Shown here: piece after piece, positions 33,841-43,000 of the stretch | Layout of the letters: the number at the start of each line of letters is the position of its first letter | Position numbering within the stretch: the stretch's first letter is position 1 | Assembly (NCBI GenBank): GCA_009746045.1 | Contig: RPFO01000667.1 | Span: 5,049,367 to 5,113,366 of the forward strand | Direction: 5' to 3' | DNA length: 64,000 nt | Source: Mesostigma viride | Taxonomy: Eukaryota > Streptophyta > Mesostigmatophyceae > Mesostigmatales > Mesostigmataceae | Notes under the pieces: generated by a model | Seen by the model: only the letters and a program-made list of their open reading frames with translations | Database searches by the model: none | Told to the model about the DNA's origin: nothing | Made by a program: the position numbers and the translations under genes

Positions 33841-34340
33841 CCCAGCACACACACATGCACACACACACACACGCCCACATACTGCACATGCACACAAATG
33901 TTCACACACACACGCCCACATACTACACATGCACACAAATGTTCACACACACATGCACACACGCACACACATACACACATGCACACATGCACACATGCAC
34001 ACATGCACACATGCACACATGCACACATGCACACATGCACACATGCACGCATGCACACACGCACACACGCACACACGCACACACGCACACACGCACACAC
34101 GCACACACGCACACACGCACACACGCACACACGCACACACGCACACACGCACACACGCACACACGCACACACGCACACACGCACACATGCACACATGCAC
34201 ACATGCACACACCCACGTGCGCACATGCACGCTAACACATGCGCACACACTAACACACACATCGTCGTCAGAACACACATGCACACAAATGTGCACACAC
34301 CCACGAGCACACGTGCACATGCATACAATCCCACACAAAC
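33841..34340. repeat. CACACG/CACATG microsatellite
   Basis: About 500 bases of alternating CA-rich hexamers: an early imperfect part, CACATG units near 33950-34050, then CACACG units to about 34185, then CACATG again. Several frames are open through it as His/Thr or Cys/Val strings and are not genes. Confidence 0.95.
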
Positions 34341-35257
34341 ACAGGCAGACTTGCACACATGCGCCACATACATTAATCCATCACCAATAAACTGGTTGCT
34401 TGGACCCAACGACCTTCTTACTCGCCTGTCCACCCAACGTTCTGCCCATCCTCCCGCCTGCCCGCCTGCATGTCTGCCACCCGCCTACTGCCCACCCATC
34501 TGTCAGCCTGCCTGCCTGCTTGTGTGCATGCCTGCGGGCCTGCATGTGCACCTGCGCCCATGCACCTGTTATGCCCCCATGGCACGTATATGCAGCCTAG
34601 CTAGTTGAGTGTCTCTTCGCACGCGCACATGGGTGGCTACATGGGCATTTGCCTGTGTCTTGGGCTGGGGGGTTGGGCTGATTAGTTCAAGAGTGGGCGG
34701 GAAGACGGTGGTATAATTGGGTGGGTAGGGACGGAGTGGATGGATGATTGGGGGGGCTGGATGCGGGTGGGACTCAAGTTCGTGTAAAGTCCAAAGTTGC
34801 CTGTAGCATCAGCAAAAATAAGCGAGAAAGCAGCCTTAATTCAAGGAGCCTACTTGTTGTAACATGTGCCAAACTGCAATTAATGGTTGCAGGCTCACAA
34901 GCTGCCAGCTTCATAACTTGCTATCTAACGTGACGGCGCCTTATTTCCGCGTGCACGGTGCCGAACATGGCACTGGCCTGATTCCAGTTGCAGCAACGCC
35001 AGATGCCTTCCCGTCATAGAGCAGAGGCTTCACGTACCAATCGTAATGCTTCCCGTGATAATGCACTCGCGTCCGAACAAAATGTCGAGAAAGCAAACAG
35101 TCTACACGCGATAAAACTGGGCTGCTAGCTTTTCAGGACTGGTTTTACCATGCCTTAAAATTCCATTAGCTTACTTTTAAAACCATGGCTGACTAATTTT
35201 GGCTAATTTGCAGGTATTTGTGCCGCACCGCCCGCATGCATGGCCCGGGACGAGTCT
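34341..35257. other. Interior of the 2.7-kb element, no gene recognised
   Basis: Includes a stretch rich in CTGCC and GCCTG at 34430-34560 and no supported coding sequence. Confidence 0.45.
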
Positions 35258-35383
35258 CGAAGACGTAAGGGCATTACGTCGGAGTTTACGTACAGATCTG
35301 GAATTAAAAAACAGATCTGCATATACGCCTAGCCATCTGTATTTTTCGGGCCCTAACTTTTCAGATCTGTCAAAAGCTCTATA
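35258..35383 (-). repeat. Right inverted repeat of the 2.7-kb element
   Basis: Reverse complement of 32686-32811 with a few mismatches. Confidence 0.75.
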
Positions 35384-35510
35384 TATTTAGTTGGATACTC
35401 TCATCAGGTTCAGGCCCGGCGCGGCGAATAGATGTTGACACGGCAAACCAGCACTAGGACTTGTCTGACGCCTGAGGACTTGGTGCGCATCAGACGACTG
35501 ACGGACGCCC

Positions 35511-35650
35511 TAAATTTACGCGTCAGTCGACGCCTGACGCGCGGCCAAAATTTACGCGTCAGTCGCCTGACGCGCGGCCAAAATTTACGCGTCAGACGGC
35601 TGACGCGCGGGGTAAAATTCCTGACGCGTCAGCGGCTGACGCCTGCATCG
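35511..35650. repeat. Short palindromic minisatellite
   Basis: Three to four copies of a unit of about 36 bases, AAATTTACGCGTCAG followed by CGCCTGACGCGCGGCC. Each contains CGTCAG and CTGACG in opposite orientation, so each copy can fold on itself. Confidence 0.8.
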
Positions 35651-35667
35651 CGTTACTAGAGACACTG

Positions 35668-35684
35668 TCAAGGAGACAACCAGC
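35668..35684 (-). repeat. Partial Penelope-type terminal motif
   Basis: TCAAGGAGACAACCAGC matches the motif's inner part; the outer part has diverged (ACAACAGG). Confidence 0.45.
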
Positions 35685-35934
35685 ACAACAGGAAGAAAGG
35701 GCAACTGCTCCGGTGCTCCCCTTTGGTTTGCACATACATTAGTAATGGCGTTTCCATTGGTCTTATCGTAGTATAGAGCTTTTACATGGCTCTGTATATA
35801 GGTTTATAGCTGGGCGTTTGCTTTGGTTTGAGTGATTTCACTCTGCTGCAAGTAATTATATTTTTAATACATACATTAGTAATGAGGATTTATACGCTGA
35901 TTTGCCCTATTAAATCAAAATCAAAATTATAATT

Positions 35935-36459
35935 ATAACTATAACATGACTCCGTTGGCCGGGGGGATCATGAAGCACGCGATATTCCTTGCTGGATGGA
36001 TGGAGGTGCCGGCGAAGCCGGAAACCGAACTAACTAAGCTAACTCTAAGCTAATCTAGAAAACCCTAACTATTCTACTCAGCAAAGCGCCCCTTCCTTCT
36101 GCATGGGGGGAGGGGGCTTGCCCACAGGGGCCGGCGTGGGAGCCTGGACAATCATCTTCCACCTCTTCTTGTCCTGCATTATTAGCAGTCCACTGCGCAA
36201 GAGAGAGGGAGTGAATTCATGCGATGTTCAAAACTTAGCTGGGACCACTAGGTCGGCCAGCAGCTGCTGAGGGTAAGTCATGGCATGTTTACCTTTCTAG
36301 GAATGTCCTTGGGTCCAGGCCAGGATATGGCTTGGGGTCAGGATACGCCGCCCTGGTTGGCCAACTGGGGGCCGGGCAGACCGAGGTCGGTGTCTACCTG
36401 ACTGGTGCGAGCAAGATGTCCTACGAATGCTATCCTACGCTGCCTATAATCTCGTCCGA
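35935..36459 (-). pseudogene. LINE 3' fragment
   Basis: The segment aligns with the 3' end of the LINE at 56814-57310: same order of TCTAGAAAA, the Pro-rich C-terminal codons, the ATCTTCCACC and TCCTGCAT words, and GCGAGCAAGATGTCCTAC. On the minus strand it encodes the degraded RT C-terminus and a 3' end with the same CTCCG hairpin word and an AT-rich tail. It is 5' truncated near 36459, where the next ORF begins. Confidence 0.8.
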
Positions 36460-36460
36460 A

Positions 36461-37390
36461 ATGGAGCCCGTGATGCGCCTGGAGGAGCTCGTGGCTGCGG
36501 TACAATCAGGACAGGACCTGATACAGCGCTTGCTGGTCCAGCACGGTCGCCAAGGCGATTATTCTGCCGCCACCTCAGTGGGCTATGATGCAGCTTCCAG
36601 GGCTCCGGGGTCTTCACACGAGGAGTGGTCAATGGGGGATTTCATACGGCCGGTACCGGGCAGGGCGGTGAGGTATGGTGGGCCAGGACCTCGCACGGAG
36701 AAGCTGTGTGTGACGTTCGAGGGACCTCAGTTTCTCCAGGCCCCTCCTGGTACGCATCTGCCCGCTCCTCTGGTGTTTCAAGCGGGTCCCTGGTGCGCGG
36801 TGGATCGCGGGGCCTACTGGGAACAGGTAGAGATCACCTTTCTCCCTCAGGTTCCCCTGCCCCTTCCGCAACCCGTCGACCCTCGTTTTCCCCAGACGGT
36901 GGGGCATACTGTGCGGTTCGGTTCAAAAGACTGGTGGGATTGGCGATATCAGGTGGATGGGGTGGGGCACGTGGTGACGCCTCCCAAGGTGGCCCCAACG
37001 GAGGGGCGTGCCTTTCTGAATCTGGTGGTGCCCGATATTGTAGGGGCACGGACGGCGACGATCAACAATGATCACGTGCGTACGGAGGTTTTTATGATGG
37101 GGGTGCACTTTGTTCGCGAGCACCGTTGTGGGGTGGTGGATCGGTCGGCACTGACTCTTCTATTTACCCACCCCCAGTACCTCGCTGGGTTCCTGTCCAT
37201 GCGGCCGGGCCGGGGTACGTGGGTGGAGCTGTCCAGGATGGGCCGGCACAATGTGTCTCCCTACCAGGTGGCCTTTGAGTGTGATCTGTGTTCGCACCCC
37301 GGGATGATGATCCAGCAAGTGACCCACGCGGGGCGTAGGGCTCTCACTGAGGCCCTGTTGCAGCGACGTGCCACCAGCGGCGGACGCTAG
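36461..37390 (+). CDS. Unknown 309-residue protein next to an LTR
   Basis: A clean ORF starting MEPVMRLEEL, with no stop for 310 codons. It contains a short helical N-terminus (residues 1-35), a Pro-rich middle, a Trp-rich patch (DWWDWRYQVDGVGHV near 160-175), MMGVHFVREHRCGVV, and a CDLC pair near residue 276. I recognise no family. The polypurine tract and LTR begin 207-222 bases downstream in the same orientation, so it is probably the last ORF of an LTR retrotransposon whose 5' portion has been replaced by the LINE fragment. It could be a capsid, an envelope-position or an accessory protein. The frame is open 43 codons upstream into LINE sequence; I chose the Met just after the junction. 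Confidence 0.55.
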   Translation: MEPVMRLEELVAAVQSGQDLIQRLLVQHGRQGDYSAATSVGYDAASRAPGSSHEEWSMGDFIRPVPGRAVRYGGPGPRTEKLCVTFEGPQFLQAPPGTHLPAPLVFQAGPWCAVDRGAYWEQVEITFLPQVPLPLPQPVDPRFPQTVGHTVRFGSKDWWDWRYQVDGVGHVVTPPKVAPTEGRAFLNLVVPDIVGARTATINNDHVRTEVFMMGVHFVREHRCGVVDRSALTLLFTHPQYLAGFLSMRPGRGTWVELSRMGRHNVSPYQVAFECDLCSHPGMMIQQVTHAGRRALTEALLQRRATSGGR

Positions 37391-37596
37391 AGTGGTTATG
37401 AAAGTTTTTGTGACGGATAGCGGAATGATCCAGTCACCACCAGAGTTTTGCTACTACGTCAGGGTTGGTCCTGTGTATCAACCTCTAGAGGAACTGGTAT
37501 TACTGACCTGCGGGTGAACCGAGGTTGGGACATAGTACTCTTATAGTAGCGTTGCTTCCTTATTCTATCTTTGTACGGTAGGGACTACCGACCCCC

Positions 37597-37611
37597 GTGG
37601 GGGGGGAGGAG
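37597..37611 (+). other. Polypurine tract
   Basis: GTGGGGGGGGAGGAG abuts the TGTTACG start of the LTR. Confidence 0.75.
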
Positions 37612-38198
37612 TGTTACGTCCCAGCCCTTTTGGTCGGACGTAACAATGGACTAAATTACTAAGGCCGTTTGGTCTATTGTATTGGGTTTTATGGATATTG
37701 GCTATTGTGTGAATTGGACTAGTTATTTTGGTCCTAGGTTGTCCTTTTAGAGGCCGGTGCAGTGGCGCCGCGCCAGTTCTGAGTCCGTCCGTAGTTCTAG
37801 GCGTGGATCCTGTAGTTGAGGGTCGATGTCGGCCCGGATCCTACGTGGAATGATTGACTTGGATTGTTCTAGGGAAATTGGCGTGTATCTGCGCCGCAAT
37901 CAAACCTAGGTTAAATTAGTCCGAGGACGAGAGTCTCGTCCTCTTGGTTTATTCATGAATGATAAGTGCGAATACGCCTACACATTGAGCCCGGGGCAAT
38001 TATCCATTTGTAATTGGTCTTGCTAGCCAATATAAGTGTGTACAATTAGCTTGGCATCAAGCCGTGATGCCAGATATCTCACGACTCACGTCGTGAAGCG
38101 CAACCTACATTAGGCCATCTTGGATTATTCCTAATTCCGGCAAGGAGGGTCTTTCGCTACGTGGCTCAGGCTAGGTGTGTCTGGGCTGGGACCTAACA
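37612..38198 (+). repeat. 3' LTR of an LTR retrotransposon (single LTR)
   Basis: The 587-bp segment begins TGTTACGTCCCAGCCC and ends GGGCTGGGACCTAACA, giving TG...CA termini inside a longer imperfect inverted repeat. A polypurine tract lies immediately upstream. No matching 5' LTR is in the window. A perfect 10-bp hairpin (GAGGACGAGA with TCTCGTCCTC) lies at 37923-37943 and may shape the RNA 3' end. Confidence 0.75.
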
Positions 38199-38204
38199 CT
38201 TAGT

Positions 38205-39335
38205 AGCTGATCTTCTTGCACAATCAACGCAGTATAAACCATCAACATCCAATCCTCACGATATATGCACGGCTTGACGACGTATTAATTAATTAATTAA
38301 TTATCAACATCACTCCGTTGGGAGTAGATGTAGCACATAGCCCTGAGAAGGGGCATATGGCTTTTAATACATTCTAGGCTACTTCATGCAAGGGTGGGAA
38401 TGTAAGCTACCCCTGCTCTAGGTGCACCAGGGCACCCGCACCCTCATGGTCTACGCTTATGGTTGACGACGTATACAGCACCTAAATACTGCAAAACTGC
38501 GACCTGCTATGGCTGACATGCAAGCAACGTCGAGTAGGATGGCGGTCTTAGAGAGGCTGGGCAGAGGTCGGTAGAAATAAGTGGAAAACTGGCAGAAACT
38601 AGGTAGAAACACGATATACTTACGCCTGCAATTAAGCACTATTGAGCCGGTGGCAGAGGCCATTTCCAGGAAAATACAGCATACCGTAGCAATAGCCACG
38701 GTCAGTCTTACGCTATTAATTGCAGGCACCATCATGCCCGGAGCTACCCAATAGAAGTCTGCACAAATCTCGGTTTAGCCGAGAGTCCGGGCGTTCGGAA
38801 TGAATAAACATGTGTTAAGAAGTCAAAACACCATGAAAATACCAAGCATGGTGCCGCAGCAGACCCGAGTCTTGACGTAATAATATGTATGCCGGTTTCC
38901 AGGTTTTCCGCATGAAAGTTGGGTGAGAAACTGGAAGAAACTACGTTTCCTTTGCCCCAGTACCTCAACAAACTCGTAGAAACCTAATTATCAACCTTTG
39001 AACGCATCATCATGGTCGTGCCACCCAACAGCCACTGAAATTCGCGCGAAAACTGGCGAGATCTACCTGCCGCCATCGCCGTCGTCTTCACCTCCGTCCC
39101 GCGAAAATGCCTGATTTCAGTGGTACATATTTGTTTGCAGCTGTCACAAAAAAATACCAAAAATACCAGGATTTTTCTTGAATTCTATGAGATGTTTCTG
39201 ACCTATGTTGAAAGTTTCAGACCAAAAATCGCATGTTTAATAGGACTGCCACGTGTCAGATTACAACGCGATACATCGCGTTCTAACCCTACAACGCGAT
39301 GTATCGCGTTGTAAAAAAACACGGGTTAAAGGGCA
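38205..39335. repeat. 1-kb dispersed repeat, copy 1 (interrupted)
   Basis: Apart from the insertion at 38285-38462, this segment matches 51604-52570 closely: TAGCTGATCTTCTTGCAC at the start, then TACAGCACCTAAATACTGCA, and TTACAACGCGATACATCGCG near the end. It carries AACGCGAT-type palindromes at its right end. Copy 2 has internal deletions and duplications. No protein family is recognisable. It may be a non-autonomous transposon. Confidence 0.8.
38274..38473 (-). mobile_element. SINE-like insertion with 11-bp target duplication
   Basis: TTGACGACGTA occurs at 38274-38284 and 38463-38473 around 178 bases. Copy 2 of the host repeat (near 51675) has a single TTGACGACGTA and no insertion, so it preserves the empty site. 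The inserted body matches the element at 3400-3543 and extends about 35 bases further at its 5' end. Confidence 0.85.
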
Positions 39336-39973
39336 AACCCGTAAGTCAGTTCCCTATACACATTTGTGCAGTAGAAGACGATATTTGTAACTTTAATGTA
39401 ATTAACTTTTTTTTCTAATGAGATTAGCATAGTACTCCGTGGCATGCCCATGCGCATGACACGCAAGTACTTTCTGACTTGAAGTGAAGCCTGCAAGGAC
39501 TGCTTCGTACTGTGATGTGATTTATAAGCAAGCTACCCTCAGAAGCTTCCACTATACAGACAACTATGATAATAAGAAGAGATGCACTCCAGCAATGTAT
39601 CCAATGAAGCAGTGCAGGAATCCATTGCAGCAAGCAGAGTACAAGTTTCCATCGTGCGCATAGATCCATGGTCCCAAGCGCAGCAGGCGCTTTCCGCCAG
39701 GGTATATGAACTTTCTGCCTGCGCTGGTTGTCTCATTGATACTTGAAGGACCGGTATGTAGTATGTACAGGAAGCATGCATGCTTATTGCCTCAGGCGAC
39801 ACAAACTCTGCTGGGGATGTGGCAAAGGCACTTGCTTCAGAAAGCAACCACTTGTCCCGGTTCGCAAACCGACCACTTGGACTCAGCCGACTTCATGACA
39901 CAGGCAACATTTCAAATTTCATGGGAGTAGTGCTCGAGCAAAACCCCATCCAAATTCACAGCCCAACAGCTCC
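39336..39973. other. Downstream flank of VPS2; no other gene
   Basis: This contains the presumed VPS2 3' untranslated region (minus strand, below 39974) and a Penelope-type terminal motif at 39711-39742. No polyadenylation signal stands out. Confidence 0.45.
39711..39742 (+). repeat. Copy of the Penelope-type 3' terminal motif
   Basis: CTTTCTGCCTGCGCTGGTTG followed by TCTCATTGATAC matches the element end at 22380-22413 without any of its body. Confidence 0.65.
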
Positions 39974-40003
39974 TCACATGCGGCGAAGGTTGTCCAGGCG
40001 TGC
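39974..40003 (-). CDS. VPS2 exon 7
   Basis: Thirty bases encode ARLDNLRRM and a TGA stop, preceded by acceptor GGCCCGGCAG. This is the core of the MIT-interacting motif. Confidence 0.93.
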   Translation of the reverse strand, partial: ARLDNLRRM

Positions 40004-43000
40004 CTGCCGGGCCGTGGGGTGGTCGTGCCATTTGCAAGGGTGAAACAATGACGTTATTGTTTAGAAGAAAAGCAAACGAAGCGGAAAGGGTGTGCGGGGG
40101 GGGGGGGGGGCAGCAGCATAATGCCAGTCAACCACCGGTCAATTACAAGTTTGTATTATCTAACACACAACCAAGTACTGCTGGACTCCAGCGCCAGGCA
40201 GTCCAGCCATAGCTGGGCGGACGCCGGCGTCTCAATGAGCGTGATGTCGTCGGCAGAGGTGAGGTCAGCTAGAAAATTCTCCTTATTGGTCGGTCCGAGG
40301 CTTGGTTGGCTGCATACGCACTGAATGGATGTCATGGAGCGCAGCAAGTCCGGGGAACCCACTGATTCGCTAGTAAAACGTGTGCCAGCATAACGTGTGC
40401 TGGGATTGGGAGGGCATAGAAAACAGAATCCTCAATTCCTCATCCTTGGCGGATGTGGTCGATCATTCCGGTCTTCTTACAGGTACAGTGCTCCTACCCC
40501 ACCGTTGCCTAGCCACATCCCCTAGCCACTTCCCAGCCAAATCCCCAAACCCGAAGCCGCCAAGCCCCCCGCAAGTCTCTTATGGCCACCACTCATGGCC
40601 GATGGCAAACTGATGCTGGAGAGCCGTCGAATGGATCATCGGCCCCACCTGTATAACCTTACAAAACTCTACCTGCGAGTCCTGGGCCTACCTGCAACCG
40701 CCAGTCTAATCCGGGGCCTACCTGTGAAGTCCTTGTCCAAAGCTAGGCCTAGCTGCCACTTGCTGTCTGGTGCAGGACGTACCTGCAAAGTCCTTTTCAA
40801 ACCCTAGTCCTGGCTACCACTTGAGCGCTGTCTGGTGCAGCATGTACCTGCAGGTCCTTGTCCAGTCCCGCGGGCTCCTCCGTCGCTGCCACCGGCACGG
40901 GCGCGGCAGCATTGGGTGTCGCCACCTGGGCGCGCCCACCAGGGGCCTCCACGAGCTGGCAGACGCAAGGGAGGGCAACCGGACGGAGGGCAAACACAAA
41001 CAAGGGGGGCGCAAGGGAGAGCACAATTGACACAATTAAATAGATGGAAGCACAACCATGCAATCAAGGCAGTGCAAATAGGAAGAAAAAAGTACGTGCA
41101 GATAACCGAGGACCGGTGGGATTATAACAAATAGAACGCCGCAGATAGGACAGCATGAATAGAACGATGGAAGTACGAGAAGGAAATGTAGATGACACAA
41201 GTAGGAGGAGCGAAACAAATTAAACAGGATGTCAAAAAAAGAACAACGTGACAAAGAGGATCAGCCCAGGATGCCACCACACTAAGGATGAAGCTGGTTG
41301 CGGCCTTAGTACACAGATTAATCCACGACTTGCATCAACAAGACTGTAGAGTTACTAGCGAGCGCGCGCCAGGCGCGGCCCCCCCTCCTGGTTGAGGAGG
41401 TCACCCATCTCATTTTACACCTGGTCGACCCAATACTCCGTCCTCCACACTAGACTAGAAGGACCTTTAGTGTACTCATGACCTTTAGTGTACGATACTA
41501 GCTAGTTTCGCGCCAACCACGCCCTATTTATAGCATTGGACCCCCCTACTTTCATGAATAGGATTTGCGCCTCTACCACCTGACTGAGATTGGCAAACCC
41601 GGCCCGTGACGAGTTCTGCATAAACCCTTTCTTCTACAGCAACACAAAATACCATCCAGCTACTTCTCGATAGAAGCATCTCCTTAGAGCACCCCCGAAC
41701 CCCACGGCCTGGTTGCGGTTGGCGTCGGTCTTGTTACACGCCTGATTGTCCACCTCCTCCGTCTCCTCCTCTAATCACATCGATACTCCACGCAAGAACA
41801 AGATCCACGAACACCGGCTCCTTTGCTCCTTTTCGGGCGTGGCGGCGTCACAGTTGGTAGCACGCCACTACGGGTATTATCCCAAGGGCGTTTCTTGAAA
41901 AACTATATACTACTATAGAACAATAGAGACACAACATAATCACGGATCAAAGAGCCCACCTCCTGGTTCAGGTTGATGCCGATCTCGTCCAGCACCTGGT
42001 TCACCAGCTCCTCCGTCTCCTCCTCCTCGTCGTCCCCCGCCATCGCGTCGTCGATCGCGTCGCCCATCACCTCCTCGGTCATCTCCATCTTCTCGTTCTG
42101 GCGCTCAAACTCCATCATGATCTTCTGCAGCTGCGGGAGGTTGAGCTGGCGGTTCATGCGGCCCATCGCCTGTGAGGGGGAGAGGGGGGAGGACGAATGC
42201 AAGAATAAACATACACAGGTGCACCACGGCTATGATATACAGATTGTATGTATATGGCTGACGGTCCATGCGGCCCATTGCCTGATCAGGGGAGAGGGGG
42301 GGGGTTGAATGCAAGAAACTACGGACGCATGGAAGACCGATCGTTTTATCTTGAACTGGCAGCTCATGCGGCCCACCACATTGAGGGGAGAACGGATGGG
42401 CACGCGCAAACTTGCCCAAGGGGGGCATGAGCAAGCAGCGCAGACACATGACAAGCGATAGGTTTTGTGTCGAGGCGGATCGCGGTATCAGCAAGCCTGG
42501 GACCTGTCGGTTCATGCGGCCCCAGGTGTCAGGTGCGGCGTGCAAGCCATATACCCACAAACGCCCACTGGATGACTGCTGCATAAGTACCGTAGAGAGC
42601 CACCAGTTGAGCCACCTATCCCACCGCATCACATAGCCCACCACATCACATAGCCCACCACATCACCTATTCCACCACATCACCTATTCCACCACACGTC
42701 GCCTAGCAGAGCTAAACAAGGGAACCCAACCGCTTCTGATGGGGGCTGATGGGGAAGCTGTACAGGGTGGTGAACAATAAGGTCTCATGGGGGCCTTGCG
42801 CAACCGTGGAGGTGGGGAGAGTAAGACCGGCTAAGTAGGGAAAGGGGAGTCGTCCGAAAACAGGCATGCCCTTCCGTTCTCCGAGCAGAGTGGTGGCACG
42901 AGAGGCATGCGAGAGCAAGATTGGCTTTTCATTCTGTTTTGATTGCGAGAGTGGCTTTTCATTCTGCCTTGATGACCCATTGAAGAGCCAAATCGAGGGG

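Larger units (their letters stand above)
32686..35383. mobile_element. 2.7-kb element with 126-bp terminal inverted repeats
   Basis: Segments 32686-32811 and 35258-35383 are near-perfect reverse complements, including GCTTTTGACAGATCTG at the ends and GGGCCCGAAAAATACAGAT inside. The interior holds a CA-type microsatellite and no transposase, so the element is non-autonomous. A target duplication is not clear; both flanks contain TATA-rich sequence. Confidence 0.65.

Noticed and set aside
33766-34608. 280-codon His/Thr-rich frame and Cys/Val-rich reverse frames
   Set aside because: Produced by the CACACG/CACATG microsatellite; flanks have no coding character.
38457-38735. 92-codon minus frame, also seen at 51657-51950
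   Set aside because: Although shared by both repeat copies, the frame is not conserved in length and differences are not synonymous-biased as far as can be judged by eye.
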